Below are positions 16,604 through 23,824 of a stretch of 38,288 nucleotides of DNA, piece after piece. The translations under genes and the position numbers were made by a program. The notes beneath the pieces are model-generated. The model made no database searches. It worked only from the letters and a program-made list of their open reading frames with translations, and was not told the origin of the DNA. Position 1 is the stretch's first letter. The number at the start of each line of letters is the position of its first letter. Source of the stretch: Acidobacteriota bacterium (GTDB lineage Bacteria > Acidobacteriota > Terriglobia > Acidiferrales > UBA7541); contig QHYN01000211.1 of the NCBI GenBank assembly GCA_003224145.1, forward strand, positions 1-38,288, given 5' to 3'.

Positions 16604-17458
16604 ATGAGAAACGCAGCCACCTTCGCTCTCATTCTGTTCCTGCCGGCATTCCTGCTGGCGAGTTCCTCGCCCGCGCAAACCGCCACCGGCTCGCTCGAAT
16701 TCACTGCGCGCATCACCCCCACCGCCGCCAGGCCGGAGCCCGTCCGCCAATTCACCTTCTTCATCCTCACCAAGAGCTACACGCAGATTGTCAAGGAAGC
16801 CGAAGAAAAAGATCCTCCCCCTGCCCGCGACACATTCATCAACAGCCTCAAGGTCTCTCCCGAGCTGACCGCTTGGCTCAAGAGCCACGATACGTTCGAC
16901 CTCACCCAGCCCGACCTCGACAAATTGCTCTCCCCGGAGGACATCCTCCACGTCCCGGAATTCCTGCTGGCCTACCAGCGCTCCAACAGCGGCGGCGTCA
17001 CCGCCGGCCTTCCCAAGCCGAAATATACGGACGCGGATCGCACGCAGCATCCCGAGAAGTACGAAAAGCTCAAGCAGGACTATATGACCGCGCTTTTGAA
17101 ATTCATCCGCTCGCATCCGGAAAGCGTCTCCGGCGTCGAACTCGAATTGGACGGCGTCAATCCGCAAAGAAAATGGGTTGCCCTTCAGAGCGAGCGCCGC
17201 AAGCGCGTCCAGCGCACCGCGCCGGATCTCGCGCAGCTCCAATTTCTCGCCGCCAAGGCCGACACGGACCTCGAAGGCCACGCTTCCGTTTCCGGCCTCC
17301 CGCCGGGCAATTATTGGATTTCTTCGCTCAACCTCGACGCCAACGCCGGCGATATGCGCGTGCGCTGGGACGTCCCCGTGAAAATCGAAGCGGGCCAAAC
17401 CACTCGCGTCGAACTCTCGAATCTGAACACCACGGAAGCGCCCGGTTCGACCCCCTAG
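16604..17458 (+). CDS. Secreted protein of unknown function with C-terminal beta-sandwich-like segment
   Basis: This 284-residue protein has a signal peptide (MRNAATFALILFLPAFLLAS, then SPAQT). The first mature part starts with a beta-rich stretch (TGSLEFTARITPTAARPEPV) and a helical middle region. The last 60 residues (HASVSGLPPGNYWISSLNLD and onward to VEAGQ-type ending IEAGQTTRVELSNLN) resemble carboxypeptidase-regulatory or transthyretin-like sandwiches common in exported acidobacterial proteins. No catalytic motif is seen. There is no clear ribosome site; a TACGAT box 7 bases upstream suggests a leaderless or nearly leaderless transcript. It ends 18 bp before terC and may be co-transcribed with it. 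Confidence 0.65.
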   Translation: MRNAATFALILFLPAFLLASSSPAQTATGSLEFTARITPTAARPEPVRQFTFFILTKSYTQIVKEAEEKDPPPARDTFINSLKVSPELTAWLKSHDTFDLTQPDLDKLLSPEDILHVPEFLLAYQRSNSGGVTAGLPKPKYTDADRTQHPEKYEKLKQDYMTALLKFIRSHPESVSGVELELDGVNPQRKWVALQSERRKRVQRTAPDLAQLQFLAAKADTDLEGHASVSGLPPGNYWISSLNLDANAGDMRVRWDVPVKIEAGQTTRVELSNLNTTEAPGSTP

Positions 17459-17476
17459 CGCGCCAGCGCAGCCGCC

Positions 17477-18391
17477 ATGGGCACGCCGCTCAATTGGTTT
17501 GTTTTCAATCTTTTTGTGGTGATTTCCATCGCGCTCGACCTGCGCGTTTTCCATCGCCACCCGCACAAAATCAAGCTACGCGAAGCCGCCCTCTCCAGCT
17601 TCTGCTGGATTGCGATTTCCGTTCTCTTCGGCCTGGGCGTCCTTTATTTTCGCGGGGAGCAGCCCGCGCTCGAATTCTTCACCGGCTACCTGATCGAAAA
17701 AGCACTCAGCGTCGACAATCTGTTTTTGTTTCTGGTGATTTTCCGCGCGTTCGCCGTGGACGATCGCTTGCAGCACCGCTTGCTCGAGTGGGGAGTCGTG
17801 GGCGCGCTGGTCATGCGCGGCGTGATGATCGGCGTAGGCGCGGAATTAATCGAGCACTTTTCCTGGGTGCTGTACGTGCTGGGCGGATTCCTCGTGTACG
17901 CGGGAATTCGCATGTTTTTCAAAAAAGCGGATGTGCATCCGGAAAAAAGTCGCATCGTCCGATTTGCCAGCACGCATCTGCGCGTGACCCGCACCTACGA
18001 GGGCGAGCATTTTTTTGTGCGCAACGCGGGAAAATTATTCGCGACTCCGCTGTTTCTCGTGCTGTTGGTCGTCGAAATCACGGACGTGACGCTGGCGGTC
18101 GACTCGATCCCCGCCGTTTTCGGGATCACCCGGAATCCGTTCATCGTGTACACGTCCAATGTGCTGGCGATTCTCGGATTGCGTGCGCTTTATTTTCTGC
18201 TGGCGGGAGTCATTGACCGCCTGCGTTTCCTGGATGAAGGATTGGCGGTTGTTCTCGTCTTTATCGGCGGAAAAATGATCGGCGAGCGATGGCTGCACAT
18301 TCCGGTGAGCATCTCGCTCGCCGTGGTTGGCGGCGTGCTCTTGCTCGCGCTGCTCGCTTCGCTTCTGACACCGGCGGGGAGCAAAAGTTAA
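17477..18391 (+). CDS. TerC/Alx-family integral membrane protein
   Basis: This 304-residue protein has about eight to nine membrane helices. It has the two TerC family signatures: LIEKALSVDNLFLFLVIF near residue 72 and VVEITDVTLAVDSIPAVFGI near residue 200, each with acidic residues inside the membrane. TerC proteins take part in metal ion (notably Mn2+) export or in tellurite resistance; the Alx branch exports Mn2+. Only 18 bp separate it from the preceding gene, so the manganese riboswitch often found before alx/mntP genes is absent here. No tellurite-resistance partners (TerB, TerD, TerZ) are nearby. Length and topology match the Alx branch. Confidence 0.9.
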   Translation: MGTPLNWFVFNLFVVISIALDLRVFHRHPHKIKLREAALSSFCWIAISVLFGLGVLYFRGEQPALEFFTGYLIEKALSVDNLFLFLVIFRAFAVDDRLQHRLLEWGVVGALVMRGVMIGVGAELIEHFSWVLYVLGGFLVYAGIRMFFKKADVHPEKSRIVRFASTHLRVTRTYEGEHFFVRNAGKLFATPLFLVLLVVEITDVTLAVDSIPAVFGITRNPFIVYTSNVLAILGLRALYFLLAGVIDRLRFLDEGLAVVLVFIGGKMIGERWLHIPVSISLAVVGGVLLLALLASLLTPAGSKS

Positions 18392-18434
18392 ACCGCTTCT
18401 CCCAATGGGGCGAGTGTAAGCGCACAAGCAACTA

Positions 18435-18454
18435 GGGCGCGGCATGCTGCGCCC
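18435..18454 (+). repeat. 20-bp near-perfect palindrome (REP-like) between convergent genes
   Basis: GGGCGCGGCATGCTGCGCCC has 6-bp arms around a G-T pair and a GCATGC core. It follows CTAG rather than GTAG. Lying between the 3' ends of terC and the zinc-finger gene, it could be a REP-like element or contribute to bidirectional termination. Confidence 0.5.
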
Positions 18455-18463
18455 CTGCAAAGG

Positions 18464-18488
18464 AATTGGCGAGCGTGGCTCGCGAATT
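18464..18488 (-). terminator. Inverted repeat between convergent genes, possible bidirectional terminator
   Basis: AATT-G-GCGAGC-GTG-GCTCGC-G-AATT is symmetrical over 25 bases with a 6-bp GC-rich core. It lies 17 bases past the zinc-finger gene's stop on the minus strand, and about 70 bases past the terC stop on the plus strand. There is no strong T tract, so termination is only plausible. Confidence 0.4.
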
Positions 18489-18505
18489 GTGGGGAACATT
18501 AAAAT

Positions 18506-18772
18506 TCAATCTTCTTCGAACATGACTTCGTCGATGTAGCACCACATCCAGTTTTCGCCCGGCTCTTGCGAACGAATGACGGGATGCTTCGTAGCATGAA
18601 AATGTTTCGTGGCGTGTTTGTTTTTCGAAGAGTCGCAACAGCCGACGTGGCCGCAACTCAGACACAGGCGCAGATGCACCCAACTGTCGCCCATCTTGAG
18701 ACATTCTTCGCAACCTTTGGTCTTCGATTTGACTTTGTGAATCTGATCGAGATGCGTACACGGTTCCGCCAT
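18506..18772 (-). CDS. UBP-type zinc finger protein
   Basis: This 88-residue protein is almost entirely one ZnF-UBP domain. Ligand candidates are in family order: C5 and H7 (PCTHLDQI), C21 and C24 (CEEC), C37 and C40 (CLSC), C45 (GHVGC), and the histidines H53, H57 and H63 (KHATKHFHATKH). The GHVGCCDSSKNKHA block is the core signature. In eukaryotes this domain binds the free C-terminal glycines of ubiquitin; its bacterial role is unknown. The ATG at 18772 has AAGGAGAT upstream; the frame is open further upstream, but that part lies in the kinase gene. It starts 16 bp after the histidine kinase stop, so it belongs to the same three-gene operon. Confidence 0.9.
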   Translation of the reverse strand: MAEPCTHLDQIHKVKSKTKGCEECLKMGDSWVHLRLCLSCGHVGCCDSSKNKHATKHFHATKHPVIRSQEPGENWMWCYIDEVMFEED

Positions 18773-18788
18773 TTTGATCTCCTTCGAT

Positions 18789-20198
18789 TCACAGTGCGGC
18801 TTGAATGGGAATGCGCACTTGAAAGCGAGTGTCACCGGGCACGGACTTGACGGTGACAAGGCCGCGCATTTTCTGGACGATGCGGTGCACGACGTCCAAA
18901 CCGAGCCCCGTGCCTTCGCCCACGCCCTTGGTGGTGAAAAACGGCTCGAAGATCCGGGATTGCACTTCGGGAGGAATGCCCGGGCCATTGTCAACGATTT
19001 CCACGAGCACGTATTCATTTTCGCGGACGGCGCGCACGAGAAGTTTTCCCGTATTGCCCATGGCGTCGGCGGCATTGTCGATGAGGTTGGTCCACACCTG
19101 ATTCAGCTCGCTTCCGTAAGCCATCACTTTCGCCAAGTCCGGAGCATAATCGCGGGTCACCTCGATGCCGCGTTTCAGTTTGTGGTGCATGATGGTCAGG
19201 GTCGTTTCCAGGCTGTTTTTGATGTCTACTTCTTGGAGCGGCGCCTGGTCCATGAACGAATATTCCTTGATCGCTTTAATCAGATCGGAAATGCGCGCGG
19301 TGCTGTTTTCCAGCTCGGAAGCAATGCGCTCCATTTCGAGGAGCGTGGCGAAACGGGTCAATTCGGGTCCAAGCGATGTTTCCGCAGCACTCGCAAAGGT
19401 TTCGAGATGTTCGTTCGTCAGATTCGAATCGGCGAGGAGCGGAGCGAGCTTCCAGGCTTCCGCGACACCGCGGTTTTCCAGCCAGCTCTGGATGGCCTCC
19501 TCGCGGTCCACACGGGCGAACTCGTCTTTGTAATTTGCGGGCTTCAACCCGGCGCGGATCTGCTCCTCGCGCTGTGCCAGCAAGCCGCAATCCTCCGGCC
19601 CAAGGTTCGAATTGCGGCCGGCCACGCGGATGCGCTGCAAGCATTCGCGGAGGGCGGCCGCCGATCGCCGCGCCGCAGCGGAGGGATTATTCAGCTCATG
19701 CGCGAGGCCCGCCGACAATTTGCCGAGCGCGGCCAATTTTTCTCTCTGCTGCTCTTCGCGGGTGACGGTTCGAACGCGATCGGTCAACAATCCCACCAAG
19801 CGCTGGGACAGTTCTGGCATGCGTTGAAAGAGCTCGGGAAACTTGCTTGCTGGAAAGGCGAGCGTACGCATAGGGAGAACGGCGCGCACGGTCACGAAGA
19901 AGTTCTTCATCCGGGAAAACGGCAGGACGCCGGTGACATCGCCCGCCCCTGCGCTGTAGACCGGGCCATCTGCGGGACCGTTTTCGCGGCGAGCGCGCAA
20001 TTCTCCTTCCAGGATGACGAACATGGTGTCCGCTGGCGCGCCTTCCTTGACTGTGATTTCACCGACGGGTGTGCGGCGCTCCTCGGATTGGGAGACGAAC
20101 CATTCCAGATCGTCCTGGGATTGATCCGCGAAGGGCAGGACTTTGCGCAAGTCCGCTACCAGGGCTTCGATGCGCGCTTGGTCCATCGTTCGGCTCAT
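18789..20198 (-). CDS. Histidine kinase with N-terminal cyclic-nucleotide-binding domain
   Basis: This 469-residue protein is predicted to be a soluble sensor kinase with no membrane segment. Residues about 15-135 form a CNMP-binding-like beta-roll (ITVKEGAPADTMFVILEGEL). The dimerisation helix follows with the phospho-acceptor in LSAGLAHELNNP (H167). The ATPase domain has an N box NQVWTNLIDNAADAM, G1 DNGPGIP, FEPFFTTK and G2 GTGLGLDVV. The ATG overlaps the TGA of the upstream response-regulator fusion by 4 bases (ATGA), so the pair is translationally coupled and very likely a cognate kinase-receiver pair. The input ligand is unknown; the phosphate-binding cassette Arg of true cAMP receptors is not clearly present. 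Confidence 0.92.
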   Translation of the reverse strand: MSRTMDQARIEALVADLRKVLPFADQSQDDLEWFVSQSEERRTPVGEITVKEGAPADTMFVILEGELRARRENGPADGPVYSAGAGDVTGVLPFSRMKNFFVTVRAVLPMRTLAFPASKFPELFQRMPELSQRLVGLLTDRVRTVTREEQQREKLAALGKLSAGLAHELNNPSAAARRSAAALRECLQRIRVAGRNSNLGPEDCGLLAQREEQIRAGLKPANYKDEFARVDREEAIQSWLENRGVAEAWKLAPLLADSNLTNEHLETFASAAETSLGPELTRFATLLEMERIASELENSTARISDLIKAIKEYSFMDQAPLQEVDIKNSLETTLTIMHHKLKRGIEVTRDYAPDLAKVMAYGSELNQVWTNLIDNAADAMGNTGKLLVRAVRENEYVLVEIVDNGPGIPPEVQSRIFEPFFTTKGVGEGTGLGLDVVHRIVQKMRGLVTVKSVPGDTRFQVRIPIQAAL

Positions 20199-21868
20199 TG
20201 AACCTTGGCCAAGTATTGATGCATGAACTGCACGACAACGGCGCCTTCGCCAACACCCGAAGCGACGCGCTTGACCGATCCATGACGCACGTCGCCCACA
20301 ACAAAAATTCCGGGCACACTGGTTTCGAGCAAGCTGGGATCACGGCTGAGGGTCCACGATTCGGGCTTCTTGCCATCGCGGATCAAGTCCGGGCCGGAGA
20401 GAATGAAGCCCCGGTCGTCGCGTTCGACGGTGTTGCCAAGCCATGCGGTGCGCGGCTGCGCGCCGATGAAAATGAACAGGCTGGCGGCGGGCAGGTCTTT
20501 CGTTTCTCCGGAAGGAGAACACTGGATGGTGATGCCGCTGAGCCGCGATGTTCCCTGAACGGCGACCACGCTGGTGCGGGTCCAGACTTCGATGTTCGGA
20601 GTCTTTTCGATTTGCTCGATCAAATAGTGCGACATGGTGCTCGCGAGGGATGCCCCGCGGACGAGCATGATGACTTTTTCGGCAAACTTAGAGAAGTGCA
20701 TGGCGGCCTGGCCGGCGGAGTTTGCGCCGCCGATAATGTACACAGTTTCGCCCTTGCACGCGATGGCTTCCGAAGTTCCACCGCCATAATAAACGCCAGC
20801 GCCTTGAAAGCGATCGATGCCCGGCACGTCAAGAGTCCGCCATTGAACACCCATGGCGAGAAGAAGAACGTGACAGGAGATCTCGGAGCCGTCGGCGAGC
20901 TTCAAGTAACGATACGGACCATCGATTCGAACGCCGGTCGCTTCCTGCGGTGAAAGAATCTCAACGCCAAAGCGTTTTGCCTGCGCGACGGCGCGGCGGG
21001 CGAGATCGCTCCCCGTAAGCCCGGAAGGAAAACCGAGATAATTTTCGATGCGTGAGCTCAGGCCCGCCTGACCGCCGGGAGCCTCGCGCTCGATCATCAC
21101 GGTGCGCAAGCCTTCGCTGGCGCCGTAAACTGCCGCGGCGAGCCCCGCGGGGCCGCCACCGACAATGGCGAGGTCATAGAAGTGGGTCTGGGCATGGGTG
21201 CGCAAGCCAATCTTGTCTGCCACCAGCGGAAGAGGCGGCTCAGCAAGTCGCGCCCCATCGGGGAACAGGATCAACGGAAGTGTTTGCCCTTCAGGGCCCA
21301 GCGAATTGACAAGTCCGCGCACTTCGGGGTCGCTTTCCGCCAGCTCCACGTCAATCCACTGGTAGGGCACCTGATTGCGGGCGAGAAAATCGCGCAGTTC
21401 GTAGGAGCGATTGGACCAGCGCGTGCCGAGAACGCGGATGCCCTCGTAGGGCGGACGAAACACGGAAGCCCAGTCGTGAAGGAGGTCGTCCAGCGCGGGA
21501 AACAGCTTTTCTTCGGGAGGGTCCCAGGGCTTCATGAAGTAGTAGTGGACGCGGGCTTCGTTGATGGCATCGATGGCGGCGCTGGTATCGGCATAGGCAG
21601 TGAGCAAGGCGCGTTTGGCGAGCGGGTGCATTTCCATGGCTTCGGAAAGGAAGCCAACGCCGTCCATCTGAGGCATGCGCTGGTCGGCGAGAAGGAGGGC
21701 GACGGGATTGTTGCGGGTCTTTAATTCACGGAGAGTGGCGAGGGCCGCGCTGCCAGAATTCGCGCGCATGACGCGGTAGCGATCCGCATAGCGCCCGCGC
21801 AAATCCCGCTCGATAGCGCGAAGGACCTCAGGGTCGTCATCCACGGTAAGCAAAACTGGTTTTGGCAT
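20195..21868 (-). CDS. Response regulator fused to glutaredoxin-like and thioredoxin-reductase-like domains
   Basis: This 557-residue protein has three parts. Residues 1-125 are a receiver domain (VDDDPEV acidic pocket, phospho-acceptor D62 in ADQRMPQMDG, K113 in FMKPW). Residues about 142-220 look like a glutaredoxin fold (FLARNQVPYQWIDVE and onward), but the usual CxxC is replaced by WSNRS. Residues about 228-557 are a thioredoxin-reductase-like flavoprotein with FAD motif VGGGPAGLAAAVYGASEGL and NAD(P)H motif IIGGANSAGQAA. Where thioredoxin reductase has CxxC this protein has YYGGGTSEA, so no redox-active disulfide is visible. It resembles proteins annotated as fused response regulator/thioredoxin-disulfide reductase. 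It is probably a phosphorylation-controlled flavoenzyme partnered by the downstream kinase. The substrate is unknown. Confidence 0.92.
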   Translation of the reverse strand: MPKPVLLTVDDDPEVLRAIERDLRGRYADRYRVMRANSGSAALATLRELKTRNNPVALLLADQRMPQMDGVGFLSEAMEMHPLAKRALLTAYADTSAAIDAINEARVHYYFMKPWDPPEEKLFPALDDLLHDWASVFRPPYEGIRVLGTRWSNRSYELRDFLARNQVPYQWIDVELAESDPEVRGLVNSLGPEGQTLPLILFPDGARLAEPPLPLVADKIGLRTHAQTHFYDLAIVGGGPAGLAAAVYGASEGLRTVMIEREAPGGQAGLSSRIENYLGFPSGLTGSDLARRAVAQAKRFGVEILSPQEATGVRIDGPYRYLKLADGSEISCHVLLLAMGVQWRTLDVPGIDRFQGAGVYYGGGTSEAIACKGETVYIIGGANSAGQAAMHFSKFAEKVIMLVRGASLASTMSHYLIEQIEKTPNIEVWTRTSVVAVQGTSRLSGITIQCSPSGETKDLPAASLFIFIGAQPRTAWLGNTVERDDRGFILSGPDLIRDGKKPESWTLSRDPSLLETSVPGIFVVGDVRHGSVKRVASGVGEGAVVVQFMHQYLAKVQ

Positions 21869-21974
21869 ACCCCTCAGATGAAAGAAGAATTGCTTTCGTT
21901 GCGTCTTTTGGCGGTCGGCATCCCAAGGAAGCTTCTATTGGCTTCGCCCTCACGCTACAATTCCTGACGTTCCC

Positions 21975-22544
21975 ATGTCCAGTCCCGTAAGTGCAGCGAT
22001 TGCAAGTCTTTCGTCGCCAGAGCCGACCGTAAGGCAGACGGCGGCGGAAGAAATCTACGCTTTGGGGCGTGCGGCTGCCGGATCCGCCATTTCTGATTGG
22101 TGGACGGACAACGAGCTCGCCACTCTGCTCCTTGACCCCAAGCCGGACATAACGGTGGGAGTCGCGGTGCAACGCGATACATTTGGCCGAATTCGAATTG
22201 CCCATGGGACACCCAAGCTCGCGGAAATTCCCGCCGACCAGGATGCCGAGGAGTTCGAACTGCATTTTGCGAATGGCGTTTCGCTGGACATATTGACGAC
22301 GCGGGAGCCGGGCGGCTCAGGGGCTATTGCCAAATATCTAGCTAAGTTTGGAGAAGGGGTGCAGCAGGTGGAGTTTTGCTGTTCGAACGTTGAACGCGCG
22401 ACGGAACTCCTGAAGGAGAAATTCCGCGTCGCGCCCGTCTATCCTGAGACGCGGCCGGGCGCAGCCGGAACACGAATCAACTTTTTCCTGGTTCCATCTC
22501 CGGATGGGGGCAAAGTGCTTATCGAGTTGTACGAGAGGGATTGA
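21975..22544 (+). CDS. VOC-fold (glyoxalase/methylmalonyl-CoA-epimerase-like) domain protein
   Basis: This 189-residue protein has an N-terminal helical part (ASLSSPEPTVRQTAAEEIYA) resembling a HEAT-like repeat. A middle beta segment (VGVAVQRDTFGRIRIAHGTP) follows. The C-terminal 75 residues (VQQVEFCCSNVERATELLKE and the ending GGKVLIELYERD) resemble half of a vicinal-oxygen-chelate fold, closest by eye to methylmalonyl-CoA epimerase. Only one such module is present, and the metal ligands of epimerases are not all evident, so enzymatic function is uncertain. No ribosome site is seen. A TACAAT box ends 13 bases before the ATG, suggesting a very short leader. It is divergent from the response-regulator gene. 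Confidence 0.6.
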   Translation: MSSPVSAAIASLSSPEPTVRQTAAEEIYALGRAAAGSAISDWWTDNELATLLLDPKPDITVGVAVQRDTFGRIRIAHGTPKLAEIPADQDAEEFELHFANGVSLDILTTREPGGSGAIAKYLAKFGEGVQQVEFCCSNVERATELLKEKFRVAPVYPETRPGAAGTRINFFLVPSPDGGKVLIELYERD

Positions 22545-22617
22545 TTGGCCAGGTCCGCAAAGAATTCCATAAACCGGCTGCCGCTGTTTCCCGCCGTGCT
22601 CGCGGGGCATGAAAAAT

Positions 22618-23337
22618 TCAGGTGTCTCCGTAAACGGGGATGGCTGCGCCGTGGATGACCCTGGCCTCGTCAGTGCACAAGAACAAGATGACGCGCGCAA
22701 TGTCCTGGGGTTTGGGCCATTTCGAGAAATCCGCTTTCGGCATAGCCTTGCGGTTTGCCTCCGTGTCAATAATGCTGGGAAGAATCGTGTTGACGCGCAC
22801 GCCGCTGCCCCTTAAATCGGCGGCCAGAGAATCCAACATGGCAACCGCGGCCGCCTTGGAAGCGGCGTAAGCAGCGGCGCCAGCGGCGTGATCGAAGGCC
22901 GCCTTGGCGGCGACGTTCACAATCGCGCCGCGTCCCTGCTTGAGCATGGCGCGGACCGCGGCACGGGACAACGCATAACCAGACCGGAGATTTAAAGCCA
23001 ACATCTGCTCGAAAACTTTCGTGTCCATTTCCCAGAGTTTCAGTCCTCCCGCATACCCACCCACGGTATTTACCAGCGCATCCAGCCGACCATGTTTGGC
23101 AAAAATCTTCTCGACGAGCTGGCGCACTGCCGCTTCATCGGTGACGTCAACACTGTGCCCTTCGAGCCGCGTAGCATTCGCGCCCGCTGCACTTTTCAAA
23201 GCGTCCCACTCCGTCTGGCTTCGATACGTAACAACGACCCTGGCACCTTCTTCCAGAAACGCCAGGCTTACGGAACGCCCCAATCCACCCGTGCCACCGG
23301 CGACCAGAGCCACGCTGCCTTCGAATCTCCCACCCAT
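22618..23337 (-). CDS. Short-chain dehydrogenase/reductase, catalytic Ser replaced by Ala
   Basis: This 239-residue classical-SDR-sized protein has an NAD(P)-binding GGTGGLG at residues 14-20, NTVGGYAGG (the NNAG-like strand) near 90, and the YxxxK pair Y157 and K161 (AAYAASK). The position 13 residues before the tyrosine, normally serine, is alanine here (NVAAKAAFDH). The catalytic triad is therefore incomplete and activity may be altered or lost. Substrate cannot be told. It lies 49 bp after the GNAT 3' end region on the same strand and is convergent with the VOC gene. Confidence 0.88.
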   Translation of the reverse strand: MGGRFEGSVALVAGGTGGLGRSVSLAFLEEGARVVVTYRSQTEWDALKSAAGANATRLEGHSVDVTDEAAVRQLVEKIFAKHGRLDALVNTVGGYAGGLKLWEMDTKVFEQMLALNLRSGYALSRAAVRAMLKQGRGAIVNVAAKAAFDHAAGAAAYAASKAAAVAMLDSLAADLRGSGVRVNTILPSIIDTEANRKAMPKADFSKWPKPQDIARVILFLCTDEARVIHGAAIPVYGDT

Positions 23338-23385
23338 TGCTGCACCTCTAAACCGAATTGTCTCCCCCGCAGAGCCATTTGGTCA

Positions 23386-23823
23386 TTAAGAAGCGGTCGT
23401 GATCCATTTAGCCGGAGCGGCGGTAGAGTCAAGCGCGGAATCGTTGCCGTGATCCACTTCGAGGTGAACGGCGTTGACGCCCATTTCACGCGCTTTTTGT
23501 TCGATGAAAGCAATGGCTTGGCGGCCATAGCCGCGGCGGCGATGAGCGGGGGCAATGTACAGTTCGTCGATGAAGGCATCGTGGCCATGAAATTCGAAAC
23601 TGAAGCCGATGGTCAAGATGATATAGCCGACGGGGGCAGGGCCGGTGTAGAGGAGCCATACGCGACCAAAGGAATCCAGCGACAGGAATTGACGAAAGGC
23701 CATGCGAACAGCGGATTCGTCAAATGGAAGGGCATCGGGTTCATGTTCGGCGAGGCTGCGCATCATGGGTATAAGAGCCGCTTCGTCCTGCAAGGTAGCT
23801 TCGCGAAATTGCAGCGAGGACAC
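23386..23823 (-). CDS. GNAT-family N-acetyltransferase with a damaged C-terminus
   Basis: This 145-residue protein has the GNAT acetyl-CoA loop (RRRGYGRQAI) and preceding strand (DAFIDELYIAPAHR), then HLEVDHGNDSAL. The usual YRRxGF and xxHxRxxMxKxL ending is missing in this frame. The +1 frame on the same strand shows LYRRSG, then a TAA (23408-23410), then MDHDRFLMTKWL. One missing base near 23430 plus an in-frame stop would explain this, and without them the protein would be about 158 residues. The start is a GTG at 23823 with GGAG upstream, one base after the stop of the GH63-like gene. It may be an assembly error or a decaying gene; activity is uncertain. Confidence 0.7.
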   Translation of the reverse strand: MSSLQFREATLQDEAALIPMMRSLAEHEPDALPFDESAVRMAFRQFLSLDSFGRVWLLYTGPAPVGYIILTIGFSFEFHGHDAFIDELYIAPAHRRRGYGRQAIAFIEQKAREMGVNAVHLEVDHGNDSALDSTAAPAKWITTAS

Positions 23824-23824
23824 G

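Noticed and set aside
17459-17476. yybP-ykoY manganese riboswitch before terC
   Set aside because: Only 18 bp separate terC from the preceding gene, too short for the riboswitch.
16258-18216. 652-codon plus-strand frame overlapping the secreted protein and terC
   Set aside because: Its translation is Arg/Pro/His-rich low complexity; the frames of the secreted protein and TerC have clear signal peptide and family motifs.
18774-20201. 475-codon plus-strand frame
   Set aside because: It is antisense to the histidine kinase with all kinase boxes intact.
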